The notes beneath the pieces are model-generated. The model was not told the DNA's origin. It did not search any database and saw only the letters and a list, made by a program, of their open reading frames with translations. Positions 35,601 through 47,387 of a stretch of DNA of 64,000 nt are shown in pieces; the first letter of the stretch is position 1; each line of letters starts with the position of its first letter. Origin of the DNA: Trichobilharzia szidati (lineage: Eukaryota; Platyhelminthes; Trematoda; Strigeidida; Schistosomatidae); the NCBI GenBank assembly GCA_944472155.2, contig OX235271.1, positions 105,537,256-105,601,255 on the forward strand. Reading direction: 5' to 3'. The position numbers and the translations under genes were made by a program.

Positions 35601-37806
35601 AAATTCATTTACCTTCCATTGGTGGTTCTCCCACTCGTGACGATGCAGGTTTCCAGTGTCCATTACCCGTAAAATGTGGAAATCTCGCGGACAATATACT
35701 TCACTCTTCCTCGAATATTAATGCCAAAGTAAGCTGTCTTATTCTTTAGTTTTCGAAATTAATATCCCTGACAGGGTCTGGAAGTGGCGACAGAATGAAA
35801 ACCTATTATGTTTTAACTGTGGTTTGAACTACACCAATACCTTGGTTACCCCTTGACAACAACAAATACACATATTTTTATTCCAAAATGAGGACAATGA
35901 TCTTGTTGGCATATTTTTCGTTTTTTCTGAATCACCTTTATTTCTCATGCAGTGTTCCTACGTTTTAATTCCAATGGTCGACCTCGTACATTGCGTCTTC
36001 TTTGGTCTTCGGACTAGATATTTTCTAACAAAAGGAAAAAAGCGACGTAACTGCAGATGATAACATTGAAAACGTTGGTGTTCAATACATCTGGGAACAT
36101 ATATAAGGAATATGGTTACTTGATCACTAGAAGTGTTTAAAATTTCATGCTCTCTAGGGAGCTTTGACATAGTGAAATCTCGTTAGGCGTACATTGATTT
36201 GATTTTTTGTCGTTATGATTAAGTAGTATTATTCATCTTCCTGAGCACTGAATTTTCAAGATCACTCCCTTCAATTATTGAAAATATCCTCCTTAGTAGA
36301 TATTATAGAAATAAATTCAACAGAATGTCATATTCAATGGATTATCAGTTGTCTCTATGTAGACTTCCCTTTCAACACTAGGTTAACGCGGATCATATGC
36401 CTGAGGAAGCAGATGCAAAGAAAGAAAATATTACGAAGAATATTTATCCTTGTGATCATTGCAATCGTGTGTACAAATGCAGAACTTCTCTATACCGGCA
36501 CCGAAAGGAAGCTCACTTAAAGGTTAGATAATTCTCTTTTCCACACATTTTCTGCCTGGAAATGAATAAGTACCTATTAAATTGTTCCGTAGAAATTTGA
36601 TGAAATGTTTAATAACCCCAAATGATGAAACATCCAGAATATTTTGGAGGAGTTGATTATAATATAGTTTGTGCTTAACATAATTGGCTGTTAATTCAGT
36701 GGTAATAAAGGTTGTATACTTACTTGGAATCACAAATTTTAATAATCTATTCAGTGAACGCCTTCTGGCAATTAGTCTACATAATCGTCGGCCTACTGAT
36801 ATGATTTTGAGAAATTTAAAATACTTGAGGAAGATAGAAATATGAGTCATTGCATTTTAAAGAAGGGATTTGTTGCTAAGATTTACTATTTTCCCCTGCA
36901 GTATAAGTCTCATCCATAATTTGGCTGGCGAAATTAGCAGTTATTGAAGCCGCTGGAGCGGCACAAAGTAGACGTTACTGCTCTATAGCTAAACTCAAGA
37001 GGTGTATACGAAGCCAAGATGTTTCTCGTCAACAAAATAAGCAATAATGTCCTTGTCATATGTAGTAGCTTAATTATGTGTTTCAGAGTGTCCAATTAAC
37101 GATGTTGCATCAGATTCACCCATGCTAACAATGCCGATTTGATGGCTTTTTTAAAATTTCTACTCATAATCGTGGAAATTGTACAAACAAAGACTGATGA
37201 TCGTTGTATGTTGTAAAATGGTCTTCAATTCATCGTTCACTGGTGTTAAAGTATCCTCCTAATTACTGCGAGGTATCGTTTCATCAGACAAAAGCATTAC
37301 AATTAATTCATTCATAAATAGGAAGTGAGATAACGAAGGTATTTAACTTCCATTGATTTGCGACCGTCTTGAGGAGTTCAATAGGTTTTATACTTTCTCT
37401 AATTTAACATTAATATAACACATGTCAAGCATCTTTTGATTATTTTCATGATTTCATTATTAGATCCTAAGAAATTTCCCTAGATTATCTTTAATTTTTT
37501 TAATAAAATCAGTTAGTATTCAACACAAATTCATATTTTCACTGAGAAATTTAATGGATGATGCTAAGCTTATTTGGCTTTCTACATATTTTTTGAGATA
37601 TGCTTTTGCAATCGTGTTGAATTGCTTTTGTATTTTCTATGATTAATTTAATGTAGGATGATAAAGTAAGAGCTGGAAGGTCATTCAATGACAGACCTCC
37701 ATCAACGCCAACAGGTTTTTGGGATCGTGAGTTGGAGCAACGTAACAGTAATGATAACGATGATGAAAAGGAGAATAACAAAGACGTAGGCAAAAATGAT
37801 GTCTAG
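26665..37806 (+). CDS. Coiled-coil/C2H2 zinc-finger protein, nine exons, 483 aa
   Basis: Exons: 26665-26761, 26866-26917, 26948-27179, 28474-28606, 31076-31319, 32291-32541, 35577-35728, 36382-36522, 37657-37806. All introns are GT-AG, phases match at every junction, and the sum is 1,452 nt (484 codons with stop). Intron 2 is only 30 nt. The protein has a predicted coiled coil at about residues 34-87, a CTVC pair at 94-97, a long Ser/Thr-rich and basic middle, and one C2H2 finger (C411, C414, H427, H432). The finger has a Y-x9-SLYRH spacing like the fingers of insect BTB-type factors, but no BTB domain is seen. It is probably a nuclear DNA- or RNA-binding protein; the exact identity is unknown. 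The acceptor of exon 4 (28473) is the weakest, because an alternative ag lies seven bases downstream in another phase. Introns carry transposon remnants. Confidence 0.8.
29225..29255. repeat. (TA)n simple repeat in intron 4
   Basis: Almost pure alternating TA run of about 30 bases. Confidence 0.85.
30105..30540 (+). pseudogene. RTE-like RT fragment in intron 4
   Basis: Decayed translation reads FDNHRGIGLTSMVSKVLGPI, a damaged AFDSV-equivalent block (LNLILSVERY), and PLSPFLFKFIIDVL-like text near 30505. These are the successive RT blocks of RTE-type LINEs. Several stops and shifts. It is on the same strand as the host gene. Confidence 0.65.
30548..30710 (+). repeat. Dispersed repeat also found at 10205 and 12950
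   Basis: Begins gcattcactctttgtgat and continues through gtgctacatggagtgtggca. The same order of words is seen at 10205-10390 and 12950-13130. It follows RT-like debris in all three places, so it is probably a 3' part of one LINE family. Confidence 0.55.
33172..34060 (+). pseudogene. Penelope-like element RT fragment in intron 6
   Basis: SQVDDIAMVNSLGPALTNTMF corresponds to the Penelope-like RT block usually written QIDGVAMGSPLGP. YRRCVDNTFV corresponds to the catalytic YxRYVDDTF block, with the second catalytic Asp changed to Asn. Downstream, HFLDFAVQ and scattered basic words suggest the rest of the RT with many stops. Inert. Penelope-like elements are known in schistosomes. Confidence 0.7.
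34090..34162 (+). repeat. tRNA-derived SINE head, 73 nt
   Basis: The ends pair as a perfect 7-bp acceptor stem (GCGTCGG with CCGACGC). A TGGCACAGTGG A box and GGTTCGATCCC B box are intact, and the T arm folds normally. The anticodon arm does not: its place is taken by an ACCATG/CATGGT hairpin with a two-base loop, so it is unlikely to be a working tRNA. An unrelated body follows to about 34270. The head resembles that at 6874-6948. Confidence 0.7.
34163..35576. other. Intron 6 remainder, no further element recognised
   Basis: Holds the SINE body, a short TA run (34284-34301), and otherwise featureless AT-rich sequence up to the exon 7 acceptor. Confidence 0.5.
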
Positions 37807-38003
37807 AATACCTCACCTTATATTTTTCGTCGTCGTCGTCGTTACCCTTTAAGCTTTCGTTCAATTCAGGCTGATATGTAACCAATTTAGTTTGTTTTAA
37901 TTAATTCAATTAACTGTTCATTACTACTTTACTATGTGATCCGTTTACTAAATTTGCTGTAACGGAGAATAACCAAAGATTTTTCTTCATATATTTTTTT
38001 CAA

Positions 38004-38009
38004 AATAAA
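38004..38009 (+). promoter_or_regulatory. Poly(A) signal of the zinc-finger gene
   Basis: AATAAA about 200 bases after the stop codon at 37804-37806, the first such hexamer after the terminal exon. Confidence 0.6.
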
Positions 38010-38616
38010 GTCATTCACTTCATTTCGTTGTTCCAGAAAATCCTTACTAAGGGTTACCTAAAGTTTTTCGTCTTAGATAGACAGACTGATAGAATCAACA
38101 ATGTAGTACCATTCTCGCTTGAGTAACTTTCGACTGTGAAGAGACCTCTGTTTCTAACGTTTCTGTAATAAAGGATTCCATCTATACACCTCTCTATCAT
38201 ATATAGATATAGGCGATTCGCCTAAATAGTTCCGAGAACTGAAGATACCATCCTTTGCTACATTGAAGTAGTCCTCATTAACTTAACGATGAGGCATTTT
38301 TATAATAGCTTCATCAGTTTGCTGTATCTACTTTGGTATATCACATCTTAGTGAAAATCCACACAGTTATTGACGAACCGTTTACCGTTCTGTAAAATGA
38401 GGCATTTTACTAAGGTGCTATTGACTTCTTACTTGATAAATGTAGACTTTGGGAGCTCAGATTTTGAAAGGCCTTATGTAAGCCTTCCTTAAATGTAGCG
38501 GTAATGTTAGTCTCACTATGTATTGATTGGTTACTCTCAGTCTCCTGTAAGTTTATAGAGAAACTGTCTGTTAAGCTTTTTGTGGCGCTTGAATACTTGG
38601 ATTTCCTTTAGGACCT
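38010..38616. other. No gene recognised
   Basis: Intergenic AT-rich sequence between the zinc-finger gene's poly(A) signal and an RTE fragment. Confidence 0.5.
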
Positions 38617-39000
38617 TTGATTTATTGGTTGGATGACAGTATTGCTATAGGCAACTTAGGACTCTGCAAGAACTGGCGAGGAATTATGCTCCTGTCGACG
38701 CCAAGTAAAATTCTGAGTCACATCATCCTGGAGAGAATAGAGGACGCACTTGATGCAGAATTCCGACCAGAACAAGCTGGATTCAGCAAAGGCAAATCAT
38801 GTTCTGACCGAATTGCAACTCTACGCATCATCATCGAACAAAGCATGGAATGGCAATCAAACCTCTACCCCAACTTTATAAACTTTGAGAAGGCCTTCGA
38901 CAGCGTTGACCGCGAAGTAATTTGAAAACTACTCGAGTACTTATTCAACAGCTGTATGACAACGGCACATGTCAATTGATCCACTACGGAAAACCCAGCA
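38617..39000 (+). pseudogene. RTE (SR2-like) RT fragment
   Basis: An open 102-codon stretch reads CKNWRGIMLLSTPSKILSHI, RPEQAGFSKGKSCSDRIATL and FEKAFDSVDRE, the first RT blocks of RTE-clade LINEs, including the first catalytic Asp. It stops at 38923-38925. Degraded continuation (KLLEYLFN) follows. The YADD box is absent, so it is inert. Confidence 0.8.
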
Positions 39001-40747
39001 AGCTGAAACGAAAGAGACATTTTAAAATGGGAAGTCCTCTATATTAAGAAAGTAAATATTATTTATACTTCGAGTCGTCGTCATTCCATACACAATATGA
39101 AATATGGTGTTCATGGATTTCGGAAAAGGATTGTCGGTCAGCAAAATCTAGCACTAATTCAACAATCTAAGTGTCCTTGTTAGGGGTTACTTTCAGTTTC
39201 TTAATTTTGAAAATATGCACATTGCACTGTATTTGTTGGGACATGTTATAACCATTCGGAAGCGATCTTACACCATTTGATTAAGAGAAGGCCAAATCAA
39301 TGATTGGATTTCGTCTCATCAGCATATACTAGCCTTTCATAGTGGATTTATAATGTATGGAAACCCATGAATCTATGTGGATAGGAAATTATGTTGGAAA
39401 AACATTTAAATCAAGTAATAACCTTTTCTGTGGTAATAAATTTGTCACTTCCCACTATTGACCAGCGTACTTTTCCACCGAAGTCTTGACTTCCTTTAGT
39501 TTGCGCTACCTAGTGTTAGTCAAGAGCATTAGTGATGTGACTGGCTCGGATTTATGAACCCGGGCCTGAACTAAATTACGCAAATCCTCATCTTAGCAGG
39601 ATCACATGCATGAAAAGTTGATAGTCGAGATAAGCAGCCTTCTTGAACAATGGACATTCTTAATAGTGTTCACATGTATCTCATTGCAGGTAAGACCAAG
39701 AGCAGAAAACTTAGTCATGTATAAGTCCAGTACTGAATGAGACCATTTGCTTGTCACTTTTAAAAGCTTTTTTACATTTAAGTAATTAAACTTCGAGTCT
39801 GATGTACAGTAAATCCATAGTTTCAACTTTCACTTCGAAGATGATTTTTCATCACTTTTATTATTCTACTGATCTTTGAATTGACCAGTTAGTCTTCATT
39901 GGTAAAGTGTGGTAATTGAAGCGCAACTGAAACCTCGAAGAGCCACAAACTTTGACTTTTCTCTTGTAAGTGTACGGTCTAAGAGGCATCCGAACTCAGA
40001 TGGTAATCTGAGGGTTATAATCCTGTAGTGTCGCGTGCTATATCCTTTTTCAATCCTCACAAACCATATGTATTGTATGACTTCACTAATCTGAATATAT
40101 CTCATATAGTCTCAGTAGTCACTCTTAATATATTTATCAATATTAGTACCTCTATGACGAGTATAGTTTGTATTATTTATCTGATGTCGTTTCATTCCTT
40201 TAGACAATTTATTAATACATCCTAGAACACATTTACTATGATCATTTTGTTGAACCTACTAGACAATAATGAAATGAAATCGTTTCCTGTTACTATCATA
40301 AATCACAACGTACAACTGTTCAAAATTCTAAACTAAACTTTTGGTACATTTAGCTGTTTATATTTTTGGAGAAAAATTGGAATTCAAAAGGTTAGGGCTT
40401 TTGATTTGCGATGTGATGACACACTTTTGATTGTGGATATATCCAGATGACGGTTCGCGAATAGGGTGAAATGCGTACAATGAGGCAGTAGTTCAATGAT
40501 AGCATGCTCATCAGAGATAGAGTACCTCGAGTTCCAACTGCACCTCCACGCACTCAAAAACCTCATCTAGCTATAATGGTAAAGCTGGAGAAGAGGGTAG
40601 CAGGCTGGCAACCTCCTCACCCAGCAAACATAACCCAACAACTGAAACTTAACCACTTGAAACCATTCATACATATTCTACTCGAAATGTGAGGAGGGAA
40701 AAATAATTAAGCCAATATATGTATATGTAAGTATAGATGTATACTGG
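39001..40747. other. No gene; possible RTE-related fragment at 40500-40690
   Basis: Mostly featureless. 40580-40625 (agagggtagcaggctggcaacctcct) resembles the SINE/RTE tail words gcctgaggctagcaacccc at 7000, so a fragment of that family may be present. No supported exon. Confidence 0.4.
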
Positions 40748-40753
40748 TTTATT
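40748..40753 (-). promoter_or_regulatory. Candidate poly(A) signal for the - strand gene at 41373
   Basis: AATAAA on the - strand, about 620 bases after the stop codon. The distance makes it plausible but not certain. Confidence 0.3.
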
Positions 40754-41255
40754 ATGAAAAGATTAAAATTCACAGAAAATACTAATCAAAATGTAAATAT
40801 CAAAACAATACGGAGAAAAATATAAATTCATTTTAAAAAACTATAAAAAATAAAATGATACGCATTGTATTATTACTAAGCAAGAAACAAAACTAAGCAT
40901 GAAAATCACTTTTTGTCATTAGACAAACAAAGATAACAACACCATTTGTCGACTATAATTCACACGTTATAAAGGGATTAGAGAGAAATACTGTTAACTT
41001 CATACAATTTAAAACTTCACCGGTTTCCACTAATATATGTATGTATGTATGATATTGAGAGCATTGTTTCATAGAATTCTATTTAATTTCTTTGTTTAAT
41101 GCAGCATTTAAATACGAAATGGTAATATGGAATAATGAAAAGAAAACTGAATAGTGCTTGCTTATTTGTGTAAACATCAATAACGGCTCTACATACTTAA
41201 GATTACACACATAGCAAGTAAAACAAAATCCATGAAAATAATCAGAATCCGTAAA

Positions 41256-41275
41256 TATTATTATTATTATTATTT
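41256..41275. repeat. (ATT)n simple repeat
   Basis: Six consecutive ATT units in the probable 3' UTR of the - strand gene. Confidence 0.8.
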
Positions 41276-41372
41276 TAAAAACCGAACGTACATGGTATTT
41301 TTGGGAAATAAAATTAATGATACAAATACTGCTACTAACGAAAACCGTAGTATAAATAGAAAAATAAATTTT

Positions 41373-41884
41373 TTATAAAGGTTGAATAACACTGGGCTGT
41401 TGTTGTTGTGGTGGTGGTGGTGCTGATAATGATGATGATGAGAATCCATTGTGCTGTTGTATAGAATAATTAGTACTTAGTGAATTCAAATGATGTGTAA
41501 AATGTGAATTGTATGAGGCTAATGATACTTCTGATCTACTACACTCATCATCGGATCGATTTGATTTTACTCTTTTTATTGCATTAATTGTATCTAAACA
41601 GGCTTGAATTGCACGACAATTTTGGATTACCTCTGGTGGATTAGCATCAGCATCAAGTTTAGCCGTTAACTGTTGTATTTTATTCAATATTTTAATGAGG
41701 ATATCATCTTGAATTTGATTATATAAAAATTGATCATCGTTTTGATCTGAATTAGACATAGGAAGACAATTTGAATAAGCAGTAATACTGTCTTTGGATT
41801 GAGCTTTATTTAATGTTCCATTTGTACTAGATAGTGAAGTTGATGTGTTCTGTGGACTATAGTTTACAGATTTCCCATCGATAG
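41373..41884 (-). CDS. Terminal exon of an unidentified host gene
   Basis: A 512-base exon follows a good acceptor (TTTTTAACATTTTTAG, ending at 41885) and ends in a stop codon at 41373-41375. It encodes about 170 residues: a Ser/Asn-rich linker; a probable helical segment (DILIKILNKIQQLTAKLDAD, then NCRAIQACLDTINAIKRV); a second Ser-rich stretch; and a tail of four Pro and four Gln ending PSVIQPL. Codon use and composition look like real coding DNA rather than repeat debris. Upstream exons on the - strand were not found and may lie beyond the gypsy element or outside the window. I do not recognise the family. Confidence 0.55.
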
Positions 41885-44187
41885 CTAAAAATGTTAAAAA
41901 CACTTAATCTATTAACCAAATCTCAATTAATAACTTCCATTACAGCATGAAGAGAATATGTAAAATATGATGCTTTATGCTAATCATTTTGATTACTTTT
42001 CATATAGAAAATTAAAGGCGATGAGTCATTACATAACTTCTAATTAATTGGTGAACTTAGGCGAATAAAATGATAGAACTTGAAAATTAATCTAATGCTC
42101 ACTAGTGATTCATACAGGATGAAGTTTCCCAGAGTTCTAGTGAGAAATCGTGACAGAAGTTGACTGCAGGGTCAGGTGCTCACCGATGACATTGGCTGGT
42201 GCTGGTTCTGTATGTCACGAATTAGCACAAGTTATAACTCATGGACCACTGAGTTCTCTTCAACTGGTGGAATGGTCAACAGGATTGCCTTATAACCAAA
42301 CGATCACAGAGTGCATCCTGTGAAGAGTCACCAGCTAGGGCAAAATATCTTTCTAGTACTCACTAACTTTTCAGTAATTCTCGAAATGATGTCGATTCGT
42401 AACCTAACTTGAAATCACTCAACACCCTGCGAATGAATATTTGCAAATAAAAAGAGAGATATGTGCTTGCCTCCTATTTCTGAGTGATTTTAAAGGATAT
42501 CTCAGCAACTAAATGAGTAATCAATCAGGTTTCCATTTAATTAGGAAGGAAAGCACCTATCCACAATACCGACACCTGATTGGTTATACACTTGGTGAGC
42601 GACAGGAAATCCCTCAGCATAGCGATGCTAATGCCAAATGCATGTCTGATAGCTATGACAAGTTTAGTTACCAGGGTGACATGTATATATTTAACATGCT
42701 GGTTATCAATTTTTAAGGTTAGAAACTAAAACCACCTAGTGAAGCGAGTTTGTGACATGTAAATGTCAGCAGTACATGATAAGTGGTATATAATAGCAAC
42801 CATTTTGGGATGATAGCAGTTATGAATTTGAAACATGATCTGTCTGTTATAGAATGTGTATCATGAGCAGTAAATAACTTATGAGATATTACACCACTAG
42901 AATAAAAATATTTGACACTGAATATTTTACTGTTCTATTCCGGTCAGTCAGTATTCATACCACATATTGACAGATGATAGATGAAATCAAATGTTGTTGG
43001 ATGTTTGAACCTTCATAACAAGAATGAAGATTCACACGCCTGTAGCTAAATTCAAATTTAGGCTGCTTAACTCTGGCCTGTGATTGGTTATTAATTAATG
43101 TTCTAAACAGACATGATATGAGTCATTCAAGTCAATGTTATATACTACGTCAAATAAATAAATAAATAAAGGTGCTCGAGATGTCCAATGTCATTAGATT
43201 TCCTACTTAGTATGTATATTTGCATACCACTTTTATGATAAATAGATAAGCTTACAAACACAATCATTTCCCATAATACACTGATAAGTATTAGTTTTGC
43301 CTTTTATTTGTACTATTAAATACAGAAAAAAATATTCCCATCTTTTCTCTCCATTTTAAAGGTTTTCACTTAATGAATGTAGTAGTGAAAACCATTACTA
43401 CATATAAATAGGATGCATTGGAACTAGTCAAATCCTGTAGATATACCTTACACTCGAATACATATATATATATATATATATACTATGATTATAGAATGAA
43501 AGACATATGCATGTAAACAAAAATGTTTTTATACATATAACTACAACGACATACAACGTTTGCAAATATATTCCTGATAAACTGGTCATCCAACTCATGT
43601 GAACATAGACTGTATACATTAAAAAGCCAGCACCGTGGCGAAAAAAAATTAAGCAAGAAGTATCTATAAAAACATTAAACATCATAAAAAGAGTTAATCA
43701 AACAAAACAATGAAAGAAGGGTAGGAAATGGAAGGTGTAGATTATTCGCGACTGTCAGGGTGAATGATTACATGAATATATGCAGTATAAATAATTGATA
43801 ATGTTAACAGTAATGATAACAAAAAATAACAGTAACAATAATAAGGATACAAAGTAACATCAAAATGTATGGAATGCATCCGTGTCAAAGAAAGATTAGC
43901 ACATGCAAGCATAATTCAGGAATTAGAGGAAATCAAAACTTGTTATAACTTTAAATAAAAATTTATGCACATAATAAACAATGAGGTGGTCGTTAGCCTC
44001 TGAGAAATTCAAATATAAGGAGATACATATATATCCTTGGTGAATGCATATGCTTGCAGTACAGTTAATAAACTACAAACAATTAGTGATAATAATATTA
44101 ATAAATGTCTATGTTTATAGTGAAAGGAATGTCAACAACAATAATACTGAGGAGAATGTCTAAATAAAGGTTAACGTACTTGTTATG
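41885..44187. other. Probable intron/intergenic, no gene recognised
   Basis: AT-rich sequence with a (TA)n run at 43462-43482. Short frames at 42513-42716 and 43428-43685 have no domain. The segment 42110-42360 is GC-richer and repeat-like, but I could not assign it. No LTR of the gypsy element was identified on this side. Confidence 0.45.
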
Positions 44188-45411
44188 TCAGTCAATGAAA
44201 TGAACATAGCGGGTAGGTTTATAGATCTGCCGACCACTGCGTGTCTGAACAGGGGGAAGTGTGAAGAGCGGAAGTGTAGGAGTTGCATTGATTTTCTCAT
44301 TATTTATCGGTACAGGCGTTGCTATTGCTTCATATTCACTGTCCATGTACGCTGGTTTCAGACGGTCAACAGAAACATTTTCCTGCTTACCATTTTTGTT
44401 CAGTGTGAAGTATTTGTCAGTGCGCTTGAGTACTGGAAAAGGACCTTCATATGGATGTTGTAAGCCTTTCCTAATGGCATCGACGCGAACAAATACAAAT
44501 TTGCAAGTAAGTAGATTCTTGTTAACTTGAGCTTTGTGAAATGATTGGCGAGGGGCTACTGGTCGAAGATGAAGCATTTGCTGAGTAAGACGATTGGTAA
44601 AATCAGAGATATTTACATCAGTTGAATCATTGGAAAGAACTAACTGACCAGGCAATGTGAGGGTAGTACCATACACGAGTTGAGCAGGTGTACATCCCAA
44701 GTCTTCTTTGACAGTTGACCGGGTACTGAGGAGAACTAATGGTAGGTGTTCACTCCACTTAGATGAGTCAGCTTGTGCCATCAAAGAGCTTTTCAGTTGT
44801 CGATGGAAACGTTCCACCAGACCATTCGCTGCAGGATGATAAGCTGTAGTGGAGATGTGGTTCATTCCAAGGAGTCTCGTTAGCCCTCGAAACGGAGTTG
44901 GTTGAAATTGAGCTCCTCGGTCTGTGGTAATCGTTGTTGGTACTCCATAGTTTGACACCCAACGATCTAGGAAAACCAAAGCGGTATTTTCTGCAGATAT
45001 GTCGTTGAGTGGACAAGCAATAGCCCATCAAGTGAATCGATCGATAGCTGTAAGGATATGTGTAAAACCTCTGGATGGTGGTAATGGTCCAACAATATCA
45101 ATGTGCACATGTTGAAATCGTTTATCTGGTAAATTGAACTGCTTTGGAGTTGTGACGGTGTGATGATGTACCTTGAACTTTTGACATTGCAAGCACTGGA
45201 GTGCCGATCTCCGAATATCGGAGTTCATTTTTGGCCAAACGAAACGCTCACTGATTAACTTAACCGTAGCACGTACTCCAGGATGAGACAGAGAATGTAG
45301 ATGTTCAAATAAAGGTTTTCGACAACTTTGTGGAACAAAAGGTCGATGAACGCCGGTAGAAACGTCGCAGATGATAGTTGTATCAGACAGAGGAATAGGT
45401 ATATCCTGCAA
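44188..45411 (-). pseudogene. Gypsy integrase, one internal stop
   Basis: N-terminal HHCC zinc-binding region (HLHSLSHPG, then CLQCQ), catalytic core with D in HVHIDIVGPLP, D in TITTDRGAQF and E in NGLVERFHRQLK, followed by a C-terminal region with SVDRLKPAY. The enzyme would insert element DNA into the genome. A stop (TGA) at about 45028 splits the core just after AIDRFT, where the sister element has Arg. The three catalytic residues remain, but no full-length product is possible. Confidence 0.85.
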
Positions 45412-45423
45412 CTGTAGGGAGGA

Positions 45424-45916
45424 CTATCGTCTACAATTATGAAGTTCGGCGTCACTTTTCTGCAACTTGGTGATATTGTCTAAGCTAATGTCTATCGAAG
45501 ATAGAAGCTGATTAACATCACATCGAGACAAAGAATCGGCTACAATATTGGAATCTCTTTTGATAAACTGGATGTCTGTCGAGAATCGTGATATATAATC
45601 CAGTTGTCTGGCTTCTCTCGAGGAGTGTTTGTCCAATGAAGTGCTAAAAGCATAACAAAGAGGCTTATGGTCGGTTAAGATAGTAAAATGTCGACCTTGT
45701 AATAAGAAGCTGAAATGTTTCACTGCTAGATAGATAGCTAACAGTTCCGTGCCAAAAGTACTGTAACGTGTCTGAGCCGGTTCTAACTTCTTCGAAGAGA
45801 AAGCAAGTGGGGGTAACGTCACCATTAATCTTCTGCTGTAACACCGCGCCCACAGCTACTTGGGAGGCATCTGTGCACAAGATAAGGGATGCTTCGGGGT
45901 TGATGTGGGACAACAT
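45424..45916 (-). pseudogene. Gypsy RNase H, frameshifted
   Basis: Begins with ILCTDASQVAVGAVLQQ (first RNase H Asp) in one frame. Near 45800 it shifts to another frame giving LAFSSKKLEPAQTRYSTFG, then ILTDHKPLCYAF and FIKRDSNIVADSLSR. It would degrade the RNA strand of the RNA-DNA hybrid. It sits directly after the RT and before the integrase. Confidence 0.85.
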
Positions 45917-46042
45917 AGCGACTTTAGATAAAGCGTCTTTAGCGTTGCAGAAAGATTCGTGTGCTTGCTCTGACCATTGAAATTTTTTAGGATCACTTTT
46001 AAGGAGATCGGTTAAAGGTTGGACGATAGAAGGAATAAAACG

Positions 46043-46585
46043 TCAATAGAAATTAAACATCCCCAAAAATTGTCGGACTTTCTTCAAAGGGTCTGGTTGG
46101 GGGAAGTTTTTGATTGTATCTATCTTTTCCTCAGTAGGCCTGATTCCCTCGGCAGTTATGTAGTGTCCTAGGCATTGAATGGAAGAGGCACCGAAAATGC
46201 ACTTCTTAGGATTTATAGCGACACCATACTGTTCGAAACGCTGGAACAAAGTGCTAAGATGTTTCTTACGTTCCTCTTCCGACTTGCTAGCAATTATTAC
46301 GTCGTCGATATAAACGAACACAAAGTCAAGGCCCTGCGTGACTCGGTCCATGAAGCGCTGAAAAGTCTGTGCAGCGTTTTTCAGCCCGAAAGGCATTCGT
46401 AAGAATTCAAACAAGCCAAAAGGTGTTATAATGGCTGTCTTCTCGATGTCCTCAGGAGCGACTGGTATCTGGTGATAAGCTCTGACTAAATCCACTTTGG
46501 AGAAAATAGTTTTACCTTGCAGTATTAGAGAGAAATCATGCAAGTGCGTAATGGGATAACGATCTGGGACAGTGGCGTTATTCAA
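46043..46585 (-). pseudogene. Gypsy reverse transcriptase
   Basis: Contains [28 protein letters not shown] (catalytic Asp), [20 protein letters not shown] and [11 protein letters not shown] (catalytic DD), [11 protein letters not shown] and FLGMFNFY. The frame is interrupted by TAG at 46610-46612 upstream, where Trp is expected, and by TGA at 46043-46045, where the sister element has Arg. The catalytic core itself is uninterrupted. Confidence 0.88.
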
Positions 46586-46609
46586 ATGTCGGTTATCCCC
46601 ACATGGTCG

Positions 46610-47293
46610 CTAGTCATGCTCAGCTTTTGGTACCATATGTATTGGTGAGGGCTGAGGACTGTTGGATGGCCAGATGATGCCCAATTGCATCATGTGTTCG
46701 AATTCAGCTTTGGCTGCTGCTAACTTGTCGGGTGGTAGTCGACGAGGACGTGCTCTGACGGGTTGACCATTTGTGACAATTTTATGCGTGACAGAATGAG
46801 GAACATCTTCGCTGTTATAAGATGGCTTTAAAATTTTTGGGGAACGTTGCAGTAATGCAGAAAACATGCAATCATCTGGCTTTTCGATGCATATGTTGTA
46901 AACAGAGTAGTTTGAGATGATTCCATGGACTTGAAGCTGGGTGCAGTTATCAATCAGCTTTTTCTTGTTGACATCAACCAGCAGATTGAAACTGCTTAAA
47001 AAATCGGCACCCAGTATGGCATGACGAACGTCAGCTACTATGAATATCCATGTAAATCGACGACGTAAACCAAGATCCAAAATAAGTGATTGTTCGCCGT
47101 AGGTCCGTATGCTAGTTTGGTTAGCTGCTCGAAGTGAAAGTTTTGCAGCTGTGCTAGAAGACCGCCTGGAGAGTGAAGGAGGTATTACACTGACTTCGGC
47201 TCCTGTGTCTACCAGCAATAATGTGCCTGTGGTTTTGCCCCTCACGTAGAAAAGGCGACTTGAATGGTTGCCAGTAACAGCTGTCGCCATCAC
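46610..47293 (-). pseudogene. Gypsy aspartic protease and RT leader
   Basis: LLVDTGAEVSVIPP is the aspartic protease active site (D-T-G), and ILGADFL is the second conserved block of retropepsins. The frame runs on into the RT leader (ARPRRLPPDKLAAAKAEFEH, then MLGIIWPS-like text). It ends at a TAG. It would process the Gag-Pol polyprotein. Confidence 0.85.
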
Positions 47294-47387
47294 TGTCTGG
47301 CTGGGGAGTTTCCCTGAGCCGAGTTCCTACTGCTGAAAGCACATGGTTTCAAGCACCAAATAGCTCGGTTTCCAAACTTCTATGATA

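Noticed and set aside
40504..40692. 62-aa + strand frame as a gene
   Set aside because: Resembles SINE/RTE tail sequence and has no start context or homology.
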